NCBI RefSeq assembly: GCF_000003815.2 | Contig: NC_049981.1 | Span: 25,563,796 to 25,627,795 of the forward strand | Reading direction: 5' to 3' | DNA length: 64,000 nt | Source of the DNA: Branchiostoma floridae | Lineage: Eukaryota; Chordata; Leptocardii; Amphioxiformes; Branchiostomatidae | In this document: positions 48,501-58,865 of the stretch, in pieces | Position numbering within the stretch: position 1 is the stretch's first letter | Layout: each line of letters begins with the position of its first letter | Position numbers and translations under genes: made by a program | The notes under the pieces: model-generated | Databases searched by the model: none | What the model saw: only the letters and a program-made list of their open reading frames with translations | What the model was told of the DNA's origin: nothing

Positions 48501-50093
48501 GCGATGACCCACACAAATTTTTACCATGTCGTTATATGAGCGCCCGAGGCGCAAGTTATCGCTAGGGAGGTCCGGAGAAAATTTTGAAATCTTGACCGTC
48601 TGAAACGTAATTTCCTGCATTTTGGGGCCACAGTCTTCACAGCTTCTAAACTAGGCTAAGTACGATAGTTAAATTCAGTTTAAAAGATTTTTGAGAGCGA
48701 CACTCCCGCAACATATTGTGCGGGGCCGAAGACGCGGGCCGTCAAAAGGGAGGTCTGGCGAAATTTTGAAATCGGGATTCTCTGAAACGCAATTTCTTGC
48801 ATTTTCGGGGGTAAATTTTGCCGTTAGACTTAAGCTTGATTTAATGAAATTTCCATCATCCAAAAAATACACAAGGTTTCAGCTTGCTTTTCTGGGGGGG
48901 GCGACGCCCCCCAACATATTTTCCGGGGGGGCAGCCGCCCCCCCTGCCCCCCCGGTACCGCCGCCACTGTTTTCATGATACAATGTTCAAAAACAGGAAA
49001 AAGTTGTATGTTTTGCACAAAGTTTTACATGCATGCATGTTGATTGAATAATGCTGTTTTTGTTGAACATAATCAAAAGCTGGATTTTGTTCTCCTACAG
49101 TCCTTAACATTTAGCATAGCTTGCATGGTCCAGTCATCAGTAGCCTCTGGACCAAATAGTAATGGATTTGATACCTGGCTATTGTTGCTCACCCATAGAC
49201 ATTAGTCCAGAGTCTTGTACTTGTACTTCGTGTCAAACAGAATTTCCCTGGTACAATGAACCTGTAACAATGCATAGCATGTTACAGTCTGTCCTCTGTC
49301 ATGACCAGTGGAAGAGTAGCTCTTCAGTGAACTTGATTGAGGTGACTTCCACTTACGTAGTATAATCTCATTTTCCACTGCAGGTTCACTAAGGAAGAAA
49401 GAGAGAAGAGGGATCAGTACGACTGGCTGCCGTTCGGGGCGGGGCCGAGGAACTGCATCGGGATGAGGCTGGCTCTGATGGAGCTGAAGGTGGGCGTGGC
49501 CAGGGTGCTGAGGAAGTACCGCATCGTGCCCGGACCTGACACCGACGTACGTTCAACAATACCTAGGGGGGTTGGCCCTAGCCCAGACATGTTGTGAGGG
49601 ATTGCATTTGTCAATTTAAATGACATAAAGCCAGCAGCCTTGTGTATGGATAGCTTTATGCATCAGTCACAGGCACACTGCTCTTTGCACATGAAAGAAC
49701 CAAACGTATTACATTTGAATTACAATTGAAACTTTCCCCTGACGAGTGTCTGATCTGCATGGAACCAAAACAACCCCCTTTCTCCAGAATCACTCCCTCA
49801 TATCCGGAATAAAACAAATTTTACATTTACTTTAAATACATCAAAGTCCTCATGGCTGTATTTTGGCTTCATCTTTTCCACCCTTTATGAAAGAAAAACA
49901 CTGAACATTGGAATTATTTATTGCAGCATAGTGAAATCCTTTGTCATCTATTTGATAGTCATCATAGTATTTTGTTTGTTGGGTTCAATTGTTTACTTTG
50001 ATGTGTTTTCTTCAGATTCCATTGAAGATCATGAAGTGGAAGCAGTTCCCCACCCCTGAGAATGGGATTAAGCTGAGGGTGGAGCTCCTGTAG
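39571..50093 (+). CDS. Cytochrome P450, CYP3 clan
   Basis: Fourteen exons: 39571-39641, 41621-41717, 42248-42306, 42463-42559, 43059-43181, 43601-43689, 45059-45207, 45604-45737, 46187-46286, 46651-46811, 47283-47371, 47783-47920, 49384-49546, 50016-50093; 515 codons, the usual length. The N-terminal anchor is PLTWVLLAALSVLFYL (ER membrane), then the proline hinge GIPHPKPLPVIG. The C-helix WxxxR is WKNVR; the I-helix oxygen-activation motif is AGYETT; ExxR is ETLR; the PERF-type motif is PERF; the heme loop is FGAGPRNCIGMRLA with the axial Cys. SPAFSGGKLKHM and RPFAL-region spacing resemble CYP3A and thromboxane synthase (CYP5). The family oxidises lipophilic substrates using NADPH-P450 reductase; the substrate cannot be told from sequence. 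Intron 12 contains a transposon at 48077-48969. Confidence 0.9.
39734..39985 (+). repeat. Dispersed repeat in P450 intron 1, also in intron 6
   Basis: CAAGAAGGTTATATTTGGGGTGCC, split here for length as CAAGAAGGTT and TTTGGGGTGCC, then ATGATATTTGGTAGGT and GCAGTGGAACTTC recur in the same order at about 43700-44010. The period and the CTGTCTGT run suggest one repeat family. No coding content. Confidence 0.55.
40528..40632. mobile_element. Very small TAGCCTG-ended element with target duplication
   Basis: TAGCCTG at 40528 and CAGGCTA at 40626-40632 bound 105 bp. ATATTC flanks both sides directly (40522-40527 and 40633-40638); the match can be read as up to 8 bp (TAATATTC) if the last two element bases are counted. 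The interior is GC-rich. Confidence 0.6.
42010..42090 (-). repeat. tRNA-derived SINE-like copy in P450 intron 2
   Basis: On the minus strand, A box TAGCCTAGCGG (42069-42079) and B box AGTTCAATTCC (42031-42041) are good matches to the Pol III consensus. It is a different family from the copies near the transporters. Confidence 0.55.
44121..44994. mobile_element. DNA element with perfect 34-bp inverted repeats in P450 intron 6
   Basis: 44121-44154 and 44961-44994 are exact inverted copies (AGGCCATGTTGATTTGATTA and onward). The outer bases are TTA on the left and TTAA on the right, hinting at a TTAA-type target site. No transposase reading. One end of a relative is at 22826-22965. Confidence 0.7.
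48077..48969. mobile_element. GGCGGCGGC-ended transposon with internal tandem units, P450 intron 12
   Basis: 893 bp, begins CAGAGGCGGCGGC and ends GCCGCCACTG after GGTACC, with a 5-bp direct repeat TTTTC on both sides (48072-48076, 48970-48974). Inside are four units of about 180-196 bp, each with a CTCTGAAACGCCATTTCCTG-like core (near 48198, 48390, 48586 and 48766). No transposase. The 5-bp duplication and CAG..CTG ends would suit a hAT5-type element; that is inference. Confidence 0.8.
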
Positions 50094-50171
50094 ACTGACA
50101 GGGACTCAAACCCTATGTTTACCAAAAAGCAGTTGGATATGATTTTTGAAACAGTCAGCAGATCAGACAAG

Positions 50172-50421
50172 CAACTGGATATGATTTTGGAAACGGTCAG
50201 CCATTTCAGACAGCATCCACTGTCTTTTGTCAGTGACACTGGGGAAGGCTGGTTGAAGAGCACTCCTGGTTTTTATATCTATGAATTGGTATTCAAAGGA
50301 GATTTAAACAATTTTGGAAAGTCCAATAGAAGGCAAAAGAAAGACAAAGTTAAGACAAGGTTGATGCAAATGAGTCAATTAGCTCCTGTTGTTTGAACAT
50401 TTCCAAAATCATATCCAGTTG
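50172..50421. repeat. 22-bp perfect inverted repeat in the P450 3' UTR
   Basis: CAACTGGATATGATTTTGGA plus two bases at 50172-50193 is repeated in exact reverse complement at 50400-50421. A second, less exact copy of the left arm is at about 50131. Transcribed RNA could form a long-loop stem. Confidence 0.7.
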
Positions 50422-51151
50422 TTTGTGAATGTCAGAGTAACTGATTTTTGGCATCTCTTATCACCTGGATGTGTAACTTTTGACTGAACCCTTTTGGGTA
50501 AAGAACGGACACAACTTTTAGAAGTTGAAATTTTTCACAGACAGTACCGTGACAATCATGTACTAACAAGTGAACATGTGAGCAAGTGGGTGAGTTAGTG
50601 TGTGAGCATTTGAGTGAGTCACTAAGTGTGAGCGAGAGTCAGTGAATCAGTGAGTGAGTGAACGAGTCAAGTCAGATAATGTGTAATGGGACCACGCTGT
50701 TTCAATGTAGAGTTTAATCAGTTGGTGGTTGAATATAAGGTTAATCATGTTTCTGAATCTATAGAAATATGTGTATGGAGAATTATGCATAATCTGTAGT
50801 GCACTTTTGCTTTCAGTCATTCATCATAAGAAGCTATAATTATTATCAGGACAGACTACACTAAGCATGTGTATGTTTTAATTTCTGTCCAGAGCAGAGT
50901 AGAGCAAAGCAGAGTAGTAGACATTTGATAATATTTTCATTTAATTTACTTTACATTGTACAAATTGGGAAATATATCAAAGAATGTTTATACCTTAGAA
51001 CCAATGGTGTAAATGATACTCTAGACTCATCATGTTGATATATTGATACTTATTCATAGAGATTCATGCAGGTGGGTGATCGTATAAACCTGTTTGTTCA
51101 GATATATAGTTGTAGTAGACCTTACAAAAGTCGCTGTTCTTTTGTTGTATC

Positions 51152-51157
51152 AATAAA
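51152..51157 (+). terminator. Likely P450 poly(A) signal
   Basis: AATAAA about 1.06 kb after the stop codon; a second AATAAA is at 51234-51239. Confidence 0.5.
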
Positions 51158-51676
51158 GATCATCATGATTAATCTAGAGAGCAGATCCTTCTTGTCTTGG
51201 TCCAATACCGTATCATTGCTTTATTTCAAATACAATAAATGTTGTATCTGTCTAGCCGCTGGTTACAACTATAGCTTACAATTACAATACATGTACATGT
51301 ACCTAATTACGGCTCTTGTGAATGTATTTAGTATATGATTCTGAACAGAATCTTAAAATCCAATTTTACCATGTTTAATACTGCATATAGTTACTTGTTG
51401 AGTCCAACGAGGCCCACGTGGTAGTAATGATTCATAAATGTTCTTTTAAATGTACATAATGGGGCATCGGTTCAGTTCTACTCTTAAATACAAGGTCGAA
51501 AGGACAATATAAAGCTATGTAAAATCAAGATTATTCTTTATATTATTGAACGCTCTTCCCTTAACTGAGGCCATTGCACTGGTGGTTCACTGTAGTATAG
51601 AGTTAGTAAGACTGCAGTACAGGTGTAGTATCTTCACACGTTACACTGACGGCTGGAAAGTTCATCTCATCCGACA

Positions 51677-54600
51677 TCAGGCGATGAACGTCTTCTGGAC
51701 GCGCTGGATGCGGGCCCGGCACATGGGGCACCTCCCTCCGCGCGCGCGCAGCATCTGCACGCAGTTCTCACAGCAGCACATGTGTCCGCACGGGATGAGC
51801 ACCATGCACGCGCTCTCGTCCATGCAGATCTTACACGTGCGCTCCTCAAGCAGCTGCTGCAGCTGCCGCTGGAGGCTGCTGACGTCAGAGGGGGCCGGGT
51901 TCTCCTCAACACCTGTGGTACACGAGTGTGCAGGCGCAATGTATTATAATCATTAGAAATAGTTTCGTCTGTTCTATTAAAACCGAGTGGCCAGGTACAT
52001 TGCAGAAGTTTGACTTTTACGGACACATGAACTAGAGACTCCGGTATCAAATTTGTGAACTTAGAACAAGCAATGGAGTCAAATATGTACTAGCCTGGTC
52101 CCGACCTCCAGGTCCAAACACATACCACAATGTATTATGTATAATATAGCAATTAGAGAAAAAAAGATCTAATACAAACGTTATAATAGCCTGATATCCA
52201 TCCAATTCTAGCAATTGTATATATACTACGACAATATCGTGACACAAACATGTAGCTAGGCAATAAGATGAATCAGGGACTTTGTTAGGCGGATCGCTCA
52301 GTTAGTCAACAATGGTTGCCAGGGTACTAGGATATGTTGGCAACTTTTCTATCGACGTATTGCTTACCTTGTGCGGCAAGTTGTGCCTCACTTGGGTCCG
52401 GTGGGGCCTGTGCTCCGGACACAGGTGGACTCTCCTGTGTGGTTTGAGTCTTTGCCTCAGCCGCGTTCTTCTTGTCCTCATCCTCGGAGCCATTCTGACC
52501 CTCCCCGTGAGCTAGGAGAGCCTCTACAATGTCTGTCATCTTCGCGAACGGTCTCCCGTGCCTCCTCAGTTGCTTATGGACGATGTTTTCCACCTGTTGA
52601 CGCTCGAAGCCCATCTCGAGAGCGCTCTGGATCAGACGTGAGTCCATGGCTTCCTGAAACATGGCGTGGTACGGTGTCTCCGTCTGTGGGTTCTGTACGC
52701 CGGCCTGTTGAGACCCAATGGTGACTGCGCCACTGGACACGAAGGCTTGGTTGAACGTCTCTTCCTCCTGACGAACCTAACACATTGAGGACCAAACAAG
52801 CAAGCTCTGGATGACGTTTTTTAAACATAATATACATTGTAATGTTCAACAATTCCATGTTCACTATAAATAATGTAATGGAGCTATATCACATTCCCCG
52901 TGCGCAGGTCCAAAGATCGAGACGATGAAATCACAGAGACCTGAAAGTGTATCAAAGCGACTCTCTATTTTGATTGAAATGGCATCGTCAACGTGACAAC
53001 TATAGCCATTTTGATTTTATCCCATGTATCTATCGTCTATTGGATCTTTCTTTTGCTAGTGTGAAGGCACTAGACTAAGCTTCTTTTCGTGAACTAACCC
53101 TGTCAAATAGAACACACCTGTCCCAGCACTGGATGGCGCCGTTTGACTTCTTGGATAAAGCTGAGGGTTTTCTGGCGCAGAACAAAGTCACACTCTTCCC
53201 CGTACCAGCGCGCATGCTCCGTCCATGGGTCATCCCCCGCCTGCCAGTCCTTCAGGCCGCCATCGCACCAAAAACACCTCACCTGGTCATCCATATCTGG
53301 AGAGGGAGCCAGGGAGAAACGTTACGGTTCTTTCTATCTGCTGAACACCATATGAATCCACGCACATCTGTCCTTGGTGCTGAACGCAACCCGCCCACAA
53401 ACGCACTTGGTAATTGGTACTGAACACCTTCCACTCTTAGATCCCAACAAACTCCACAAACACACAAACATACCTGTCCTTGGTGCTGAACACCACACAA
53501 GTATACCTGTCCTTGGTGCTGAACAACATCCACAAAGATATACGCAGTGAAAACAAACACACACAAACGCTGAACAAGGTTACCGTATAATTTTCAAATA
53601 CAACAGGGACCAGTATTGAATTTAAAAAAAAACTGGATAAACTATATATCAAAAGCAACATATTATATAAGCTGAAGAAGTAACAATTTCCACTACTTAC
53701 ATGTGTAATAGAACCCAGCCTGTGCCAGTTTCCGCGGTGCAATAGGACTGTACAGCGGCCATCTCAAGAACGTGGAGACTCGCAGTTCTTCGGACGACAG
53801 ATCGGGGCGTTTTGGGCCCTTTTTATTCTCTGTTTGAGGTCGTTTTTCTGTCTCATGTGAGTAGCGACTCTGCTGTTGACACTGTGAGCTCAATGTTGCT
53901 GACTGAGGTAAACTAGATTGTCGAATAAAGGGCGATAACTTTGCAGTGCCGTTCGTATCCTCATGCGACGTAGTAGGCTGTCTGGTAGATTCTAGCGGGA
54001 CGTTTGCGGTTGCGTACCCCCGAATGAAAGGACAGTGGGAGTAATGTCGTTCGTGTTCGACTTTGGGATCATCTCCTTGCTCCCACTGGTGTAGAACCCC
54101 GCCACAAAACGCACACTCTACTTTATCTCGTACACCAAGATAGAAGAAGCCCAGTTTTGCCAACTGTTCTGGAGATACGGGCGTGTCCATCGGCCATCCG
54201 TACCCGTAGTACGTGTGTAAGCGGTGGAGTTCGGTATTCAGGTCTTTTGGGCACAAGCTGCTGCACGATCGTACGTCGTTCACAACAGTTTTCTTTGAAT
54301 TCGAAGCACCTGCATCTGTCGAATCGATCTTACTTTCATATTTAAGACTCGACAGCGGTCTTTGTGTCTTGCATTCTCCATTGAAACGATGGCCACTTCC
54401 TCCATCTGGAACATCTAACGCTTTCGAGTTTGAACATTGTGGATATAGTCGGTTGTGTTTTCCTATTGGCTCGTTGTGATCTGTCCAACTTTCTATATCT
54501 ATCGCCCCATTACACCGGTAACAGACAAGTTTGTTTCCAGTCCCTGGATAGTATAGCCCAGCATTGGCTAGTTTACGGACATTCATTGACAATAGCAAAT

Positions 54601-54787
54601 TATTTAAAAGAGCAAAAGATGCCATCCTGTTAATGGCCACAGAGAGGCAAATTTCCGACTGAGGAAGGTTTTCTTGTTGACCGTTTTCCCTTGCTGTTGG
54701 CAGTGTTGCCTCCGCTCGTCCGAGTCTTGCCATGTCTCTCACCAAATCAGGTTCGTCCTGTCCTTTGGTGCCGTATCCTTGGGCCAT
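51677..54787 (-). CDS. Inhibitor of apoptosis protein, three BIR domains, UBA and RING (copy 1)
   Basis: Four exons (minus): 53701-54787, 53118-53296, 52368-52776, 51677-51912; 636 codons, XIAP-like layout. BIR1 (CYRCNGAIDIESW to H..C) is divergent: it lacks the usual GGL-W form. BIR2 is canonical (FYLGVRDKVECAFCGGVLHQW). BIR3 is split by intron 1 after GFYYT and continues VRCFWCDGGLKDW, DDPWTEHARWY, the groove that binds Smac-type N-termini in known IAPs. Exon 3 carries a UBA domain (ALEMGFERQQV to IVEALLA). The last exon is a C-terminal RING: CKICMDESACMVLIPCGHMC, then CPMCRARI. The RING would act as a ubiquitin ligase, and the BIRs would restrain caspases or join immune signalling. No CARD is present. 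The partner paralogue is at 60362. Confidence 0.9.
53368..53523 (-). repeat. Third group of RE1/NRSE-like motifs, in IAP copy 1 intron 1
   Basis: On the minus strand TTCAGCACCAAGGACAG occurs at 53368-53384, 53474-53490 and 53507-53523, all perfect cores, with a degenerate copy at about 53406-53424. Here the motif lies in the sense direction of the host gene. Spacings are irregular (33 to 106 bp). Confidence 0.85.
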
Positions 54788-56755
54788 GTTTGCTTTTAAT
54801 TGTGAATATTTCTCCCTTTTTCTTTTTGTTTGCTTTGAATATCACTTAGGATCTCTGTTTTAATTGGATAGAATCCGCTGTCTTCTCGATCGCCTTGCAT
54901 GTGTCTTTCGCTGCAAAGGTTTTACAAAATATACATTGGTACACTGTCATGTCAAGCACCCCAGTCAACACTTCTTTGAAACTGCTTCTTTTACATGGTA
55001 ACATGCAACTTGACGTATTCAAAGCTGGTAAAGCTAAAAGATCTCTAAAACTCGGCTGGATTTTAAATCTGTATCTACCTTTATACTGCAGCTACATGCA
55101 TGTACTTCCTCAGGTCGAAGAAAACAATCCATTTCATCGATTTTGATCACCTTTTACACACACCCAAACTGTACAAACACATTCGTGCATACATAGGTGT
55201 ACTGACTTGAGTGTAACAGCTATTTGTTTAATAAGCTATAAGTAATTATTTTGTAAGTCTAGGCGACCGCTAGCCGTTGCGACTGACTACATTTAAGAGG
55301 AAGCAGACAACAGTGGCCACGGCTAGGCGGCCGTGAATGTAGCATTGATACGTGGAACACCTGGTTTTGTCAGCTAACCAACACAAAACTTTAAAGTGGG
55401 TATTTGCGTGACATAAAACAAACGGTAGACTAAACAAAGCTAAAGTGCAGGCAACCGGATGCTCCCCTGCCATTTTAGTAACAAGTCAAGTAAAAGTCTG
55501 TTTTTGGGACTAAAATACGCCAGTAGACGTTGCAATATAAACTGAAAGGCACATTGAATGACGCAGCGAAACTAGACGCACAACGTATCTATACATAGGC
55601 TCCAGACTGAGTTTTGAAACACTCGAAACAACAGGTAAATTTCCCAGAAGGCTTAGCGAAGGCCTGTGGATTTTCTGACTGCGTCACACCCAGTCCTAAG
55701 CAAAGGCAAAATCTAGCACAATAAAGGAAACCCTTTGACTTAATATTGCTTCACCTGTGAACTTTGAGCCTTTAGCCCTCAATACATCACAATGGTTAGA
55801 GTCAGCTGACAGACCAGGCAGATGGATGATGTATGTTGACGTTGGCGACATGTAGGCACCTTCCTCTTACTGCTGACCGTGACCATGACGTCACGCACAA
55901 TACAGGTGGAAAGTTTTATGAGGTCATAGTCTAAACATAGACCATGCAACTCTCGCGTGACATCACCGGCCAAAATATAACTTCTGTTAAAATAACGATC
56001 TTATCCTTACGCTCACTTCAAAAGTATAGTTCCTCTTTTCATCAGAAAAGGCCCCCTGCCATTGAATATCAACACGCCTGAGTTCCTGTTTCAGGGATGT
56101 CGAAAAGAGGAACTGTCCAGAGCGAAAGGTTTCGATAGTATTGGGTACTAAAAGAGGAAGTATTGTTCACACTAGAACGCGAAGCCGAAATGCTGAAGAT
56201 ATGCTGAATATGACGGCGTTATCAGAAATGTTAAGCATATGTTCGGTATGTTCTGGTGGTGCTGTGACAAAGCTACGATACATGTTTACCTGGACGAGTC
56301 TATTCAGCCTATGGGTGAGATGAATATTGAATAAATAATGATACTCACTTGGACAGAAGTCTCAACAAATACATCCCATGCTCGCTCGTACCCGACTGAA
56401 GGGGATCAAAATGAGGCTCACGGACTCGACCTTTGGCATTTCAGTCGGTTGTTATTCGTTTTGGAATGACAAAAACCCGTCTCGCGAGAACACGTACACA
56501 ATCTCCACTTGTTATAGGCGCGGCAGTCATTGGAGGGCTTCTTTGGCATGTAGTTTTATACTTTATAGCCCTATGTTGAGAAGGCTAATCTATAAGACTA
56601 CTGCAAAAGAAGCCCTCCAACAGTTACCGTGGCTACGCTAATAGATAAATTGTGAAAGACAGCAATGAAAAACACCCTGAGCACGAAAATATCCAGAACC
56701 AACAGAACTTATTAATATGTCTCAACAATTGTGTTGAAACTTGTATGTCTCTTAA
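54788..56755. other. Upstream region of IAP copy 1
   Basis: No coding exon supported. Presumed promoter of IAP copy 1 lies at 54788-55000. A foldback sequence is at 56530-56620. The remaining sequence is unremarkable. Confidence 0.4.
56530..56620. repeat. Short foldback sequence
   Basis: TTGGAGGGCTTCTTT at 56530-56544 and its exact reverse complement at 56606-56620, with weaker pairing outside the core. Possibly a small MITE of about 130 bp (56513-56645). Confidence 0.5.
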
Positions 56756-56764
56756 CCGTACTGT

Positions 56765-56838
56765 TAGCCTGGATACCATACCCCAACCTCAAAATATATC
56801 TTTACTTGAGATCGGGCTGGGGTTTGGTAACCAGGCTA
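56765..56838. mobile_element. 74-bp foldback element with a perfect 9-bp target duplication
   Basis: Arms TAGCCTGGATACCA and TGGTAACCAGGCTA pair over about 24 bases with three mismatches. CCGTACTGT flanks it directly on both sides (56756-56764 and 56839-56847). Nine-base duplications are typical of Mutator-like elements. Confidence 0.75.
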
Positions 56839-56929
56839 CCGTACTGTTTGAATTTGAGCCTTTTTGGAGCCCCAAAATTGCATCGCTAGGTTAAGGCCTA
56901 AATTCGATATTTTACGCGTTGGTGGCATA

Positions 56930-58856
56930 GGGTTCGCTTAAAATGCTGGGCTGTCTACCAGGCCAGGCTACCTGGCCTGGCTATGACGTCAGGCTTCTCA
57001 GATCCCCCCATTCATAGCCCCATCATGTGGCACTCAGCCAAAATAGCTGATTGACAGGCATAGCAATTGCTAATTTCAAACCCTGCCAGTGACCTGAGGT
57101 TGGCCTGTCCACTGGCTGGACCCTTCGGGAATGTGTCTGCAGAGGCGGCGGCACCATTTTTTAGTTGTGGGGGCGAAAATTTCTCATATCACTAAATCGA
57201 GGGCCGAAGGCCCGAGGTGTCGCGCCGGAGGCGCGACCCTTCTAGGGGGGTCCGGGGGCATGCACCCCCGGAAAAATTTCAAATCTAAACCCTCTGAAAC
57301 GCTATTTCCTGTATTTTGAGGGGCAAATTTTGCTGCCAGACTAAGCTAACTTCAATGACATTTCTATCAAAAATACACATAGTTTTAGCTTTAGTTATTG
57401 AGGGCGACACCCCCAACATATTTTCACCATCTCGAGCAGCGAAGGTACGAGCCGTTGCAAGGTAGGTTCTGGAAATTTTTGATATCTAGACCCTCTGAAA
57501 CGCCATTTCCTGTATTTTGAGGAAGAAATTTTGCAGACAGACTAAGCTGAATTTAATTAAAATTCTAGTAGAGAAAACGATTTTTGAGGGCGACGACCCA
57601 CGCACCAGCATATTTTGCACTACGTCGTCGTGAGCCCCGAAGACGCAAGCCGCCGCAAGGGAGTTTTGGAGAAATTTTTAAATCAGGACACTTTGAATGC
57701 CATTTCCTGCATTTGAGGGAAACATTTTGCTTGTAAACAAATCTAAGTTTGATAATGAAATTTCTACTAGAAAAAGGTCGTGGGGGACGACGCTCTGGTA
57801 GCATTTCCCCACCATGTCCAGTGCCGACGGCGCGAATCCTCACAAGGGAGGTCCTTTGAAATTTTGAAATCTGGACCCTCTGAAACGTCATTTCCTGCAT
57901 TTTCAGGGCCAAATTTTGCCAGTAGACTAGCGAGATTTGATGAAATTTCCATTAGTGAAAATATACACTAAGCTTCAGCTTGATTTTATGTGTTTCAGCT
58001 TATTTTATCGTGGGGGCATTTTTTGTGGGGGCAGCCGCCCCCACTGCCCCCATGGTGCCGCCGCCACTGGTCTGGGAGGCCTTCCTTTATGGTGTGTCAG
58101 GAACACATTCAAGTGCTGTACCAGCACTGTGTTCGGTACATGCTTTAGGTTGTTAGACCTAGAAAACAGAGGTCCTGGGTTCAAATCTTTTGACATGTCA
58201 CAAAATCTGTGCTGATTACAGTACTTTCCCCACTCCAACTTGTACAAGGGGGTTGGAGAGAGGATTGGGCTCTGTCCTGGACACAAAAATTGTACAGTGG
58301 ATAACAATCCACAGCCTCAAAAAGGCTATGTGACTACCGAGATTGTATATGTCAACATGGCATACTAGCATAGAGAACAAGGAGGTACATGTAATGATAC
58401 CCCCCTTGGTCAGTACAAGTTTAGCTTTACAATGATTTATGCTCTTCCTTCTTGTTGCACAAGCTGAGATAGTTTCTGTTCTAGAAGACAGATATTCAAT
58501 AAAGAAACGAATTTCTGTTGCTGGCAAGCCCATTCTTACACACAAACACACACACATTCACACACACACAAACATACACCCACACAGTACTGGTACTTGT
58601 GTTCCTGACACGCTGCAAGCAAGGCCTCCCTTAGACACATCCCAAAGGACCCAGCCAGTGGTGGACAGGCCAGCATCAGGTCACTGGTAGGGTTTGAGAT
58701 TAGCAATTACTATGCCTGTCAATCAGCTATTTTGGCTGAGTGCCATATGATGGGGCTATGAATGGGGGGATCTGAGCAGCCTGACGTGATAGCCAGGCCA
58801 GGTAGACAGGCCAGGTAGCCTGGCCTGGTAGACAGCCCAGCCTTTTAAGCGAACCC
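56930..58856. mobile_element. Mutator-like foldback element with long arms
   Basis: Ends in GGGTTCGCTTAAAA at 56930 and its inverse at 58843-58856. The inverted arms are over 200 bp and more than 90 percent alike by eye (left 56930-57139 plus 58075-58132, right 58584-58856). GGTGGCATA is duplicated at 56921-56929 and 58857-58865. Long inverted repeats with a 9-bp duplication fit the Mutator superfamily. No transposase gene. The left arm is interrupted by another element. Confidence 0.8.
57140..58069. mobile_element. GGCGGCGGC-ended transposon nested in the foldback element
   Basis: 930 bp, begins CAGAGGCGGCGGCACC and ends GGTGCCGCCGCCACTG, with a 5-bp duplication GTCTG on each side (57135-57139, 58070-58074). 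Same family and internal unit structure as the copy at 48077-48969. It splits the left arm of the foldback element; the right arm shows the uninterrupted site. Confidence 0.85.
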
Positions 58857-58865
58857 GGTGGCATA

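Larger units (their letters stand above)
50094..51676. other. P450 3' untranslated region and flank up to the IAP gene
   Basis: AATAAA at 51152-51157 is the likely P450 poly(A) signal, giving a 3' UTR near 1 kb. Degenerate GTGAGTGA repeats lie at about 50580-50670. The IAP gene ends on the opposite strand at 51677, so this is a convergent gene boundary. Confidence 0.5.

Noticed and set aside
48691-48978. Proline-rich open frames in P450 intron 12
   Set aside because: They come from the GC-rich end of the transposon at 48077-48969.
50115-50396. 93-codon open frame after the P450 stop codon
   Set aside because: It consists of the duplicated inverted-repeat arms in the 3' UTR.
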